Positions 45,202 to 57,400 of a DNA stretch of 64,000 nucleotides are shown piece by piece. Positions within the stretch are counted from its first letter, which is position 1; each line of letters begins with the position of its first letter. The translations under genes were made by a program, and so were the position numbers. Origin of the DNA: Asterias rubens (lineage: Eukaryota > Echinodermata > Asteroidea > Forcipulatida > Asteriidae); NCBI RefSeq assembly GCF_902459465.1, contig NC_047066.1, positions 6,298,377 through 6,362,376 of the forward strand, written 5' to 3'. The notes under the pieces are model-generated. The model worked only from the letters and a program-made list of their open reading frames with translations. It was not told the origin of the DNA and searched no databases.

Positions 45202-46138
45202 CCGATACAACAAACACACAATTGAAATGTAATCACAACGGTTAGGCCTATAGAACGTTTTTACAACACCTGTTCTTAACCATATAGTCTGGTAAAATAA
45301 CGTCGAAGTACTCATAACCACGAAATCATAACGATTACAGAAAGATATAAAAAAAACTTGTAAACCATGACAATCAAATAGTTATAAGGAAACGTTTACA
45401 AAAAGTTGTAAAATGTACGTCTTCGTGTATATTATAATCGAGCCGTTTATCACAATCAAGCGTTATAGTAACTTATGCAAAAAGGTCACAAAAAGCATCT
45501 ATATAGAGCAAAATCTTAACGTTCTTGGTTCAGAGAACATTAAATAAAATTTATTAAATTTAACCCAATTATTATGAAACCAATTGCCAATCATGATCGT
45601 TAAAAAAAGGTCCGAACAGGGGCCGTGTCCTACCCCAACGTCACAAAAACGTAATAAGTAAAATAGGCAAAACTACATTAATTCCAAAACATTAACATTG
45701 TCCTCAAAAACATATTGTTTTATGATCATAGCTTGAAAGGATCTTTCTCATCTATAGTGCATTTCTATTTTTTTAAAGAACCTTTTACCCTCTTCCCTCT
45801 GGGCCCTGAATTTGTTCCGATCCGGGTGGAATCTTCAGTATTTACCAAGGTAAACCATGAAGCAAGGTTTGTGTTTGTGTGGGATGGGGCGCGCGTGGCA
45901 GACTAGCGTTGTTTACTTTTTGATCGTTTGCGCATGTGTGTACCGCATAGCCTCACTTTGATCCTTGGCGCTCTGATCTGACGGTTGGTGGTGGTACGTT
46001 TGCAGACCACTTACCAGCCCACACTCACTTGAGTCAGGTCATACACTGCTCTGCTCTTCTCGTCATATTCATTAAGAGATTATCTATATTTAAACCACTG
46101 CAGGAGAATTTTATCCCAACTTGTGTAGGACAAAAAAC

Positions 46139-46350
46139 ACAATGTCCACAGATTTATACACTAAACTTACACAGTTTGAAGATAATGATAGTAGAAAGCT
46201 TCCCTGAAAATATTACGTGCTGAGGTGCTGCAGTTTTTGGGAAATGAGTAAAACAATGTCAGCACCTCGGTAAGTAGTATTTGAAGGGAAGCTTTCCACT
46301 ATCATCATCTTCAAACCCTGTAAGTTTAATGTAAATCTATGGACATTTTG
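46139..46350. mobile_element. Long inverted repeat, about 212 bp
   Basis: AATGTCCACAGATTTATACA, AGTTTGAAGATAATGATAG, AGAAAGCTTCCCT and GAGGTGCTG are mirrored by CAGCACCTC, AGGGAAGCTTTCC, ACTATCATCATCTTCAAAC and TAAATCTATGGACATTTT. MITE-like hairpin. Confidence 0.75.
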
Positions 46351-46740
46351 AAAAGGTACCCAAATCCGTTAACCCATTCTTTGCTTCATACATCGTTCAA
46401 TTGGTTTTCATAATTATTAGAGATATTTAATAAGTTTATTCACCATCGTTTGTGTACTTGAGTCGTCACATCAAAAAGCTCTAACGGAAGTCACAATGAC
46501 TATCTCCACATTTCTTTGGAAGTTGTCTCTGTTTTGTTATTCTTAACACTTCAGTCATTGCGTATTAATTATAAGAAGTTTAAAGTTACTTTTGATTGGT
46601 TTTAGATTTTTCTATCATTATGAGGTTTTGCTCAATTACCTGACTAGAGTTTTTAGAGAAGCCTTTGTCTATGATGTAAGATAGTGCCTTAGTAACTGTT
46701 GGCTTGTAGAACTTCTTTTGCCTCTATTCATTTATTCTCA

Positions 46741-47705
46741 TTGATTAGTTATGAAGCATGTTGTTTGCCATCCACTTCTTTATGCTCAGAATATACATTT
46801 GGAAAGGGAAGACAGGGCATAATTCACTTCCGCATTGATTACAAGGGTCGAAACGAAATGTACAAGAGCGATCTGCATTAAAGTGAAACATAACATTTGT
46901 GTAGCACTTGATTTTAATTATTTGCAACAGGATGAGTGTACGAAGAGGAATGGGGCCAATTACAGAGCCTTGTGGCAAACAAGTTAACAGATTGTGGATC
47001 TTCACTCTTATTTGAGCGATTACAAAAGTATGACTCAAACCATTTACATACACTACGACGAAGACACCATGGTCAACTGTGTCAAAAGCTGCCGACAGGT
47101 CCAGCAACACCAGCAAGACAGCCCGCCGATTGTCAAGAGCAGTCCAGACATGATATCGTTTTTGACTCTCACTGCACTCCGTCTCCGTGCTGTGGCCAGA
47201 CCTGGGCCCAATTTCATAGAGCTGCTAAGCACAACAAAATTGCTAAGCATGAAATTTCTTCCCTGATAACAACAGGGTTACCAGCAAATTTCAATTTGTT
47301 ACATAGTGCTTGTTACTGGTATTCAGCTTTTGTTTGCTTATCCTGAAAATCACATGGAAATTTGGTTGGTAAACCTGTTTTTATCAAGGAAGAAATTTCA
47401 TGCTAAGCAAATTTTTGTGCTTAGCAGCTCTATGACATTGGGCCCTGTAGGCAGACGGATACAATATTTGAGTGAGATTAGTACTATCACATATGGTTAT
47501 TAACACTGCACAGAGATGCTTTTTCAATGATCTTAGACAAAAACGCTGTATTCGAAATTGGTCTGAAGTTCTTAGGATGATTGTTACAGTCCAAATTGGG
47601 TTTCTTCAGAATGGGTGTGACTTTGGCTTTGACACTCTGCCTTAAAAAAAATGTGCATATCTGTATTTTTACCAAGCTGTTATACAAGATTATGTAAACA
47701 TACAA
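46741..47705 (-). pseudogene. Decayed LINE reverse transcriptase, split by a MITE
   Basis: Minus-strand fragments LVLLDLSAAFDTVDH and LPQGSVIGP (RT domain, about 46745-47116) and, upstream, VTPILKKPNLDCNNHPKNFR with PISNTAFLSKIIEK (about 47500-47660) are in RT order. Frames are broken, and a family B MITE (47204-47445) lies between them. A dead relative of the 60.2-kb LINE. Confidence 0.75.
47204..47445. mobile_element. Family B MITE inside the LINE fragment
   Basis: GGGCCCAATTTCATAGAGCT and AGCTCTATGACATTGGGCCC ends; interior with TGCTAAGCAC words on both strands. Confidence 0.82.
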
Positions 47706-48330
47706 AGCATTGGAGTCAAATTACCTAAAATTTACTGTCAAATATCAAGTATTTCTACAAACAAATTTACAATGATTTCTGTACTCGTTCTAGAACACAC
47801 AAAAATTTAGTAAAATTACTTACTGAGAAACATTGGTCATGTATTTTTACAAACCAAAATACAATGATTTTTGTAATAATTCTATTCTGTAGAATACAAT
47901 TTTTTTTAGTAAAATTGCCAAAAACTTCCTGGAAAACATTACTCATGTATATTGTGTAATCCATCTACAAAATTCTGTAAATATACAACAAATTGAGTAA
48001 AATTACCTTAAACTTATGAAAAACATGACTCATGTAGTTTTACAAATTTACAACGATTTTGTAATCATTCTACAAGATTCTATAAATATGCAAGAAATTT
48101 AGTAAAATTACCTAAAACTTAATCATTTCACAATGATTTATGTAAATTTACGGAAATCGTCCCTTTTTACGTGTATAAACACTTTTAAATTGAATTTACG
48201 AAATTTGTATTAAAAAAATGTGAATTTTACAATTTTTTGTCATTTTGCAGAAATATGTCAGTAAAAATACAAATACAAATGATTTGTTTTCGTTTTGTCT
48301 GTAAAACTACATTTTTTTCTACAGTGTAGG
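47706..48330. repeat. Degenerate tandem repeat, about 115-bp period
   Basis: Recurring AGTAAAATTAC, AAAACTTA-type, ATGACTCATGTA-type, TACAATGATTTTTGTAAT and ATTCTACAA words. Four or five diverged units, strongly AT-rich. Confidence 0.6.
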
Positions 48331-49790
48331 TATCAAACAGTACACCCCGTTATGCCCTTATACAACTAGGTATAAAACAGTAAACCCCTTATACAACTAG
48401 GTATAAAAAGAAAAACGCCATGATGTCACTCACACCATAGAGCTAGATATAAAACATAAAATTCGTCAAAGAAAAAAACCTTATCAGTGGAAAGAAAATC
48501 TCATTTACTAAAGAAAAACCCAACTATGCGCTTGCTTTGATGCTTTCAACCTCTGAGATCTGTTTCTTGACATAAGGGTTTAAGCACTAAAAGCACTCTA
48601 TGATCGGAAGTGGATATTTTTCACTTTTTGCATTGTACGACTTTCTCCAGCTTGCACTCGTTTTGAAAAGTTGAACAGATAAAAAGAGTCGGATACTATC
48701 AGAAATTTTGTTTGGAGATGAAACAAGAAAAACGTTAGTAAAAGAAACACTTTTTTCTCCCTTGGCTGGGAGCAGCAATGTACTAAGACATTGTTAAACA
48801 GGCGGCACAGTCCTGTGACAAGCCATTTTGCGTGTTAGATTTGAATATTGTCTGTTACAATGTAGTGCTTGATCACAAGTTACTGTTTAAATTCAAATTC
48901 ATCAGACTATAAATACAGTTGCTATGTCACATGATTAGGGGCAAGATTTGTCGTAGTTGTGTATGTAAGAGACGGTGAACGCCCATACACAATTATGAAT
49001 GATTGTGTATACTATGACACAATGGTACCAGGGTTTGCTCATCTGGAGGTTGCTAAACAAAAGCTTGCCCCAAACCATCTGACATAGCAACTGTCTCTAT
49101 TGTCTGATGAATTGAAATTTAAGTAGTAACTTGTGATTAAGCATGTCATTGTACCAGCAATTATTCAAATCTAACTCACAAATTGCTTATTCTCTCATTC
49201 TCCATCTGTTGAGGGGACCACAAATCGTGCCAAGTACCTTCGGGCGGTTTGTTGTATTTTAATTTCATTGCGATTTCAGAGTGTCACAGTTTCCTTGTAA
49301 GTGTTCGGGATAGAACGCACGGGTTGCAAAATAAAACTATGTTGATGTTATCATCAACCATCCCTTCAATCAGTGAAAGAAATAGCGTAAGTTACACTCT
49401 GGAAAGTTCTTTACCAGCAATTGTAAACTTCTTGTTAATTTTTTTGTTTGATCGCACAGTAGTTGTTATCTTGAAAGTACATTACAAGTACTCCGCAACC
49501 GAAAACCGAAAAACTAAATGCAACTATTTCTAGCTCCATGGCTGTTATTGTTGGTTGATTTTTGTAAAATATTTGATCATGCAGTAGTTTTTCTCTCCCT
49601 TCTTAAATATAAAATTCTAATGGTAGATTATATTACAGGCACTCCACGCCCTTCCAGAAATTACAGGAAACGAATCCAAACACAACCCTCTATCTAACAC
49701 CCATTGCTGTAATTGTTGAAATGCATTTTGGCAGTATTTTTTTTGTGTGTAATAAAATTGTTAAATAGTTATTGAACATGACAAGATAAA

Positions 49791-50683
49791 TTGGATATTT
49801 ACAGAGCCAGCAGGATGATACTTCGGCAAAAATATATGGAACAGCCTTATCAAGAAAGACTGAAGACTCTGGGTCTTATGTTGCTGTCTGACAGAAGGAC
49901 TTTTTTAAACATTTGCTTTATTGTAAAACTGTTGATGTCCACTCGGTATAGTTTTATGAATGACTTAACTAATCTATCTAAAGTTAACTCCCGTCACACA
50001 GAATTGCTCACTTTTCATCACTTAAAACCTAGGACGGATGCTTATAAATTGTCTACCATTGTTCGCTTTCCTAAAATGTTCTCAGAGCTCACATTGGATA
50101 CCAGGAATGTTTTGATTTTGGAGGGGTACAAGTCATTTCGTATGAAGCTGAGGGGGGAATTTTTAGTATGTTAATAGTGCTAGTGGTTTTAATTGTTGTT
50201 TTCTTTAATAATTGTCTAAGGAGTCTTTGTGCTTTTTTGGGTGGTGTTTGGGGAGGCTCTCTGCTAACATTGTCCTCGGGCCCAGTGGGTTGGCATGAAT
50301 CTGTGAGGGTGCACTCTGTGCCAATTTTATTTTTTATTTTATTTTTCTGAGGGTTTTTAGTCCATTCTATGTTTTTTTATTTTCAATTGTTGTCCCTTCC
50401 TCTTATCGCTGCGGTGTTTTGTTGTGGGTGTAGTTTTTTGTTTTCAATAGTCTGGTTTTGCTTGTGTTTTAATGATTTCTATTGTGTGATTCTAAAATGT
50501 TTCAGTGTAATCTCCTTTTTATATTGTATAATTATATTTTTATCGTTGGCAGGGGTCTGGTTTTACACATCTTTTGATGACAGTTTTAAACTTTTGTTTT
50601 AACCTTGACAGCCCCTGTACAACTTGTAACTATTGTGTATGTCTAAAGATTTAAAATAAATAAAAATAATGAATAAATAAAAA
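49791..50683 (+). mobile_element. 5'-truncated LINE 3' end
   Basis: Arm 1 lacks this segment: sequence matching AGATAAATTGG is directly followed there by TATTAATCTTATTTGC. ATATT on each side is a possible target duplication. The insert encodes about 120 codons of a LINE C-terminus (RASRMILRQKY, TFLNICFIVKLL, NVLILEGYKSF), a stop, a T-rich 3' UTR of about 500 bp and a TAAATAAA-rich tail. Confidence 0.75.
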
Positions 50684-50844
50684 ATATTAATCTTATTTGC
50701 ATCTATTCCTAAGATAACCGTGACAAACCTAGCTCTCTTTTATAAAATCCGGTTGCAATGATAAATTTATGATTGTGTTCTAAGTCCATTATCTTAACCT
50801 CTTCTCATATCAGATAATAAGAGACAATCACCTGCAATCACAGC

Positions 50845-51150
50845 CCCCCCCCCCCCCTCGGCAGTAAACATTGTTGCTAGTAACCCCCCCCCCCCCCTCG
50901 GCAGTAAACATTGTTGCTAGTAACCCCCCCCCCCCCTCGGCAGTAAACATTGTTGCTAGTAACCCCCCCCCCCTCGGCAGTAAACATTGTTGCTAGTAAC
51001 CCCCCCCCCTCGGCAGTAAACATTGTTGCTAGTAACCCCCCCCCTCGGCAGTAAACATTGTTGCTAGTAACCCCCCCCCCCCCCGGCAGTAAACATTGTT
51101 GCTAGTAACCCCCCCCCCCCCCCGGCAGTAAACATTGTTGCTAGTAAACC
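50845..51150. repeat. C-rich minisatellite, about 38-bp unit, eight copies
   Basis: Unit: a run of 9-16 C, then CGGCAGTAAACATTGTTGCT, AGTAA. The non-C part is identical between units while the C-run length varies. A single related unit exists in arm 1 near 32840-32875. Confidence 0.93.
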
Positions 51151-51204
51151 TACAGTATAATAGATGTTAAATTTGCCTCTGGGATAAGGAGTATTTATTT
51201 TGGT

Positions 51205-51352
51205 TTTAACCATTTATACACCGATGTGTGTTAGCACTGTATACTCAGTACTTCAGGAGTTCTGTGGAAAAATCACAGGCATATTACTTGGGTGGGATTC
51301 GAACCCACGACCTTTTGCAATTCTAGAGTAGTGTCATACCAACTAGACCACC
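51205..51352 (-). mobile_element. tRNA-derived SINE
   Basis: Minus strand: GCAATCTCGGTGGTCTAGTT, GGTATGACAC (A box) and GTCGTGGGTTCGAATCCCAC (B box and T arm), followed by a short body ending in the TATACACCGATGTGTG... region. The anticodon arm does not pair, so it is not a functional tRNA. Confidence 0.72.
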
Positions 51353-52270
51353 GAGATTGCAGAAAATATTTTACTAAATATTTTGTGTACTCGCCATAAT
51401 TGTTCAAGGAACAAGTTTGAAACAAATACAAAAGTGGCCTTAGGGGAAAATAACATGTCAGCAATGCCGTTGATACCCCAATCCCTAGCTATCCAATATC
51501 CACAAGACATGTTCCTTAAGATTTCCGAGGGTTGGTGCCTGTTTGGAAATGCCATGGCCAGAGAAGGGACTCGCTAAACATGGATAGATTTTATGTCACG
51601 TGAAAATACCAAAATTATTTAGATAAAAATGTCTACGAGGATTCAACGAAACACAAGAAAGAAACACAAACAATGCCTCGATAAGATACTTTGTTTATCT
51701 ATCACACATTTCTTTAATACCATAAACCCGTTGCCTAAACACGCCCAATCCAACCTTTTGATTTATTTAAATTGGTTTAGAAATTGAAAAACTTAAAGCA
51801 AAACAACTAATTAACGATTCTAAATAAGGGCAAGACAATTAACAAAGAATTTAAGAATTCAAAACAAACTGATTCACAATATCTTTATCAAAGAAAATCA
51901 ACCACTAGAACAAAACAACTTGAAATATGAACTAGGTAGAAAAATTATAATATTGCTTATTTAATAGGAAGATTGTCATAACTACATTGTGTCTGCCATT
52001 CCAATAAAAGGTTTATTCTTTCTATTTTAATTGAGATTTGTGCCAATAAATTCTCAAATTTGTAAAGATTGATCTAAATAAAAAAAAGCGACTTCAAATG
52101 TTGACTCCCTCTCCCCGAACCGCTCCCCAAACCGCTCCTCCCCAGTGGGATCTAGCGTGAACTCAAACTGCTTTGCAGGCACAGATAGAGAAAAATGCTA
52201 CTTTTCTATTTTATTTCAAAACTTTTGGATAATGAAACTGGGAGATCCTCAACAGTGGCTCACACTGTAA
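51353..52270. other. No gene seen
   Basis: AT-rich. A short CCCCGAACCGCTCCCCAAAC, CGCTCC repeat near 52115-52139. Confidence 0.45.
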
Positions 52271-52285
52271 ACCGTAGGCCTCGAG

Positions 52286-52567
52286 AGAAATCGATGGTGA
52301 GATAATCAAACCATCGAGAGAAATCGATGGTGAGATAATCAATTTGAGGTCATGTCACAGGAGGCAATTTTATACAGGCAACCAGTTCCAGGTAATCTCC
52401 CAAAAAGAAAAGGCATTTCAACCTCTCCGACGAGTGTAACGCTCGTGGGGGACGGAGCGCCGCTGGCCCCCACGAGCCACCTCTCCGACGAGTGCCTCCG
52501 ACTCTGCACTTTGCCGTGCACCCAGAGGCAACCAGTTCCAGGTAATCTCCCAAAAAGAAAAGGCATT
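52286..52567. repeat. Nested short direct repeats
   Basis: GAGAAATCGATGGTGAGATA (followed by ATCAA) occurs twice at 52286-52340. A 40-bp block with GGCAACCAGTTCCAGGTAAT and CTCCCAAAAAGAAAAGGCAT flanks a GC-rich centre at 52377-52416 and 52526-52566. Within that centre CTCCGACGAGTG occurs twice. Confidence 0.85.
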
Positions 52568-53138
52568 TACATTTGAATGTTTACATCATTTTGTATTCTT
52601 GGGGATCGTATAAAAAACATTGTTTGAAAAATTACTCATGTGCTACTACAGGCGTCATGTAGCATGAACTAAAGTTGGTTGCCTCAAAGTTGCCTGTAAA
52701 AGTTGGCTCGTCTGAAAAGGCCCTTAGATATGGGAGGAAAAAACCTAGGTACAGATAACCCACGTAAATCCAGTAGGGGGACTGAAACCCCTATCCAGAT
52801 GCAATCTAAAGCTGGATCCAAATTTGTGGTGATGGCTGCAGCTGTTGCCAAGATGTGTATGGTTGCACAGAGCAGCCTATGCTTTAATACATGATGACAC
52901 GGTGACAAGCCACAGCCGCATCCATAACTGCTAATTCAGAAACGGTCTAAGACTGATTAAAAAGTTGCCTCTAGTATTTCCCTTGAAAGCTTTTTCTCTT
53001 GAAACACCTTGGAATATTTAACTCCGGGCAAGAAACCGTAGATCTCAAAATTAAGAATAAATTAATTGTCATTCAAATTACTGGTTTTTATCGAACACCT
53101 CATCAAAGAATACTTTCTAATATAGGTTTTCTCAGTCA

Positions 53139-53205
53139 AATTCGGCAAATAAGCAGTCAAATTCGGCAAATAAGCAGTCAAATTCGGCAAATAAGCAGTC
53201 AAATT
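53139..53205. repeat. 21-bp tandem repeat, about three copies
   Basis: CAAATTCGGCAAATAAGCAGT repeated head to tail, with a partial fourth. It sits in a wider AT-rich zone (53050-54110) where TCAAATT and AATTGAAT words are unusually common. No gene recognised there. Confidence 0.85.
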
Positions 53206-54387
53206 CATTTTCATGCGTTCAAATTAAAGCTGTTTTGCCTCTCCAGTTGTAACTGCGTTTCAAATTCAGAATTCGACCATTCAATTTCGTGTTGAGTCGA
53301 GTCAAATTCCTTAAGCACTTGGCTGAATTTAACGTATGTCGTTCTTTTTCGTGACACACACGCCTCAAGAAGCGTCTGCGAATTTGAATGCTGCTTTGAT
53401 GGATTGTTAAATTGAATGATTATTTTGTTAAATCGAATGAAGCAACATTACATTTGACTCGTCATCAAACGAAATTGAATTACCCTTTTCAATAGCATTC
53501 GATTTCGCGCGAAGTAGAAAAGCTTGGTTGTTAAATTGGCTGCTCATTTGCTGAAATTGACCGAGAAACCTATACATTCAAACAAGAAAAAAAAACTCAG
53601 CTAACATAAACAAAAATATTGGAAAACTAAAAAGATAGAAAACGACAACGCAAATCTCCAAAACACAGCCAAGCTCAGTATAACACTCTCTTCAAACTAA
53701 CTGGCAAAATTGCATTGAAATTTTGTATGAAAATAGAAAGCTCAAACCCGACTCTACTGAGAAATTCAAAAGATTAATTTCTCTTTAATTGTTTTAAAGG
53801 GTAAAGATTCTTGATATTAAGGCAGTGCGTTTAATAGACTTGTGTTTAACAGGCCTGGTACCTCATGGAGGCTTCTGTTGCCTCGGATTTGTTTTATGAG
53901 CCTCTTGTTCAATATCATGTAATTCTTATATTTTTAAATGAGCGACTCCATTTATTGAAATTGAGAAAATATTTATTTGTGCCCATGAATAATTCAAATT
54001 TAGCAAGAATCAATTTATTCAAATTAACATTTAACTCATTCAAACAGGTAATAAATTCATTTTCAAAACCTAAAAGAAACAATTCAAACTTTCCTCACTA
54101 TTCAATTTAAAATCCATGAAACTTTCAATGTCTTTTTCCAGAAACCCATCCATGCAAATAGTAACAAAGACAGTTATTATTCAAATATATTTTATTTCCA
54201 AAATATGAAAAAAGTTCATTCTCTGTACTGCTTTAAACAACAATCTAGTAAAATACAATCGCATAAAAAAGATAAATTGAAAATAGAGCTAAAGGTAAAT
54301 TTGGCATGAAAATTGTAGTTGAATCCTTCCTTGCTACGTTAGACTTTCTTGTGTTCTTATTTGGGTCAGGTCATAGGTCAGGCGAGG

Positions 54388-54444
54388 TCAGTTGAGGTCA
54401 TGAGAAGCAACACTCTGTTGTAAATACTCCGAATACAGTTTCTC
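54388..54444 (-). CDS. GTPase gene: last coding exon
   Basis: EKLYSEYLQQSVASHDLN and a TGA. Acceptor CTCTTTTAG. A 57-bp exon found from phase and acceptor context. Confidence 0.78.
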   Translation of the reverse strand, partial: EKLYSEYLQQSVASHDLN

Positions 54445-57400
54445 CTAAAAGAGAGGAATGAACGGGAATTTTTGTTTAAGTTTTTGAAAATAAAAAATAA
54501 ATGCTGATATCCTTTTAATAAATATTGCGGTATAAAAAGCATGTAATTGAAATATACTTAAGTAAACAACAAAAATGAAAGAAAATAATGTAAAGTTTCA
54601 AATCATACTTCAAATTCTTTTGAATAAATATTTCTATATGAAATAATTTTTAAACTTCATTGAAAACTTAAGTAAACGGTTGAACATTATTTAATGCTAA
54701 TAGCTAAACCTGTACAAAGTTCATAGAGAACACTGCCCTCTAGTGTTCTAAGCTAGAGAGCCTAAATATAACCTAAATATCCTAAAGTATTGGTAAAGTA
54801 GCACATGGAAATTAACAAATCTTGCAAACGAAAATCCACAATGTAAATGATCAATGTAAGTTACATTCATGAAAAAAAAACAAGCAAAGTAGGCTGAATG
54901 TTAAGTTACATGTAGTATTCAAGGTCAGTATTTCACTTATCAGAAGAAAAAAAACTGAGAAACAAATACAAGTCAGCACAAAAAAAGCATAAAATTCATT
55001 CGTGGAAATATATTTTCTAATAACTGGTTTTGATTCTGAAGGAATTGAGGTCTGCTTGTGATATAATCTTATATGTGCAAGTATCCCAGTAAAGGCAGAC
55101 AACAGAATTCTGGATTAGACCAATAGAGATCAACTGGGTATACTGGGTAATATCAGCCGTTGTAGAGCTGCATACACAAGATGCATGGCTTCATACCGGC
55201 TAGAGACTACAGCCAGAGCCGGCAGCCAGAGCCAACATTTGGGAATTGCTTTTCTTTTAAAGACCCCTTACACAAAGCGGAACACCTGAGAATTCGCGTC
55301 TACCATTTCGTTATTTTCTGGAGTCAATCCTACATGTACAATTTCGACTCACAACAGAGGCGAGTGCGAGTGCGCTGGGCGTCGTACAAGGGGGTCTATT
55401 ACAGTAATCATTCCCGATATTCACCTTGGTTGCTTTGACATGTTTCTGAACAAAGTCTTGCTCCTCCTTCAAAACTCGCTTCTGTTTACGGTTCAAAGTG
55501 GACCTTAACCTGAAGGGAGAAAACAAAATGGTGGAGATACAATCTATTAAGGTTTGCAGGAACACGATGTAAATGATTAGGATTTGAAACTATGTTAAGT
55601 GGAGATCAATTTGGGCCCAATTTCATGGCTCTGCTTACTATCGAATTCTGCGCTTAGGATCACCATTGCGCTGAATTTCTGCGCTAGATGTGTAAGCATA
55701 GAATGCTTAGTAAAAAGGAGTACGCACACACACCAACCAAAATTCCCTGCTAAGCATGAAATACGCATGATGTAAGTCAGTAAGCGCAGATTCTTTGCTT
55801 ATGGTAAGCAAAGCCATAACATTGAGCCGTGGTGAGCTTTGTGAAAAAAAACCATGTACATAAATTGTCTCTGTACTTTTTGGCAAGACTCTGATCTTGT
55901 TCATAGTTTTGATTTTGTCGGACAGCAACAAACCTACCTGGTTGATAGTTTAGCGAGTAGTAGAAGCAGCAAAGAGACGACTATGAGTCCACCTAGAGCA
56001 TATACATGATAGTCCTTGGGTACAGACTCCCATAAAGACCCAACTGGTGTCTGGAGAAAACAGAAAACAAGAAAATAATTTTATTTATTTATTTATATTT
56101 ATTCCCTCTATTTACCCGGGGATGCGTTTTGGCGGCTGTAACCAATAATTGTTTTGGTCATTGGCCTGTGATTTACCATTGGCAAATTGAACCGAAACAG
56201 TTATTGGTTACATTCGCCAAAATGCACCCCAGAGTAAGCCAAACCAGCTAAAATAGACTAGTCTCTATTTGAGTCCTTTTTTATTATTTTATAAAACACA
56301 AACAGTACAGAAATGTATAAGGTATTGAACAATAAACAACAACAATGTATAAGGTATCGAACAATAAACGACACCAATGTATAATGTATTGAACAATATA
56401 CGACAACAAATTAAGATAATACTAGTGAATACCTGACTTGAAAAATCTATACATCTGGGCCCAATTTCATAAAGCCTGTGAGCATAACAAATTGCTAAGC
56501 ACAACAAACTTTTGCTTAAAGCAATTTCATTAAGCTGTTAAGCAGGATGGTGATATCAAGTGATGACTAACCAAATAAATCTTCAAGGTGTCCGCTCCGT
56601 CCTTTCCTAGCGTGGACACCAGGACGTCGTTGGACACGTTACTGGCTAGAAAGTTGACCAGCAGCGCCGCCGGCAGGAGAAGGCCTAGCAGGAAGAAGAT
56701 GAACCCCTTGCCCCGAGCTCGTAAATTATAAGAGTTGGCCGCCCTGGAAGGTGGGGTAAACGAAAACGGTATTACAATGTGGGTATGGAGGCCATGGGAG
56801 GGCCAGCTTTCTTAGGAATCTCGTTTTACTTCACAGAATTCTGCAACACAATATTTATTTTGCCGACTTAGAAATTATTTATTCAGCCAACGTTAAAAAG
56901 TTAAAAGCCTAAACAAAAGGAAATTGTAGTGCACCTCGAGCTCTCTAGAAATAACAATATAAAACACATAAAAACAGCATAATCATAAGAGCCCGAGAGA
57001 ACGTATCGCCATTAAACGGCGCCATCATATATATTGAGTAATATATCTTGAATGAAGTTATGAAATTTAGCCCTGGTTTGGCCAATGACCCTCCCCAAGT
57101 CAATGCAGGAAATTCCTGCGCTAATTATCAAAATCTTTGGTTACAAATGGAATAAAATAGTCTTTCAAAAACCCAACACCACATATCTTAATAATCACAA
57201 AGAGGAAAAAAAAACCACTTTGATTATCAGTAAGAATTGATAACAAATTTCCTTGGAAGAATAACAGCATGTTTCCTTTCCTCAATTTGTACAAATTGGG
57301 TCACCGTTTATCAACACTGGGATCACTGTGTTGTCAAACAGCCCTCAAATAATCAGCAACTATATCCGAACAATCAATGTGAGGCAGATAAAGATTGGAA

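Larger units (their letters stand above)
48585..51165 (-). repeat. Large inverted repeat, arm 2
   Basis: Opposite-orientation counterpart of 32830-35110. Shared blocks include TTGCATTGTACGACTTTCTC, CAGCTTGCACTCGTTTTGAA, CAAGCCATTTTGCGTGTTAG, TTGAAATGCATTTTGGCAGT and CTAAGATAACCGTGACAAAC. Differences are substitutions, small indels and two insertions: a LINE here at 49791-50683 and a C-rich minisatellite expansion at 50845-51150. Confidence 0.8.

Noticed and set aside
46745..47116. Functional reverse transcriptase
   Set aside because: Frames are broken, core RT residues missing and a MITE splits the region; it is a decayed LINE.
50168..50602. Two small hydrophobic proteins
   Set aside because: They lie in the T-rich 3' UTR of a truncated LINE; hydrophobic residues reflect T-rich codons.
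51289..51352. Functional tRNA gene
   Set aside because: A and B boxes are present but the anticodon arm does not pair and a SINE body follows.
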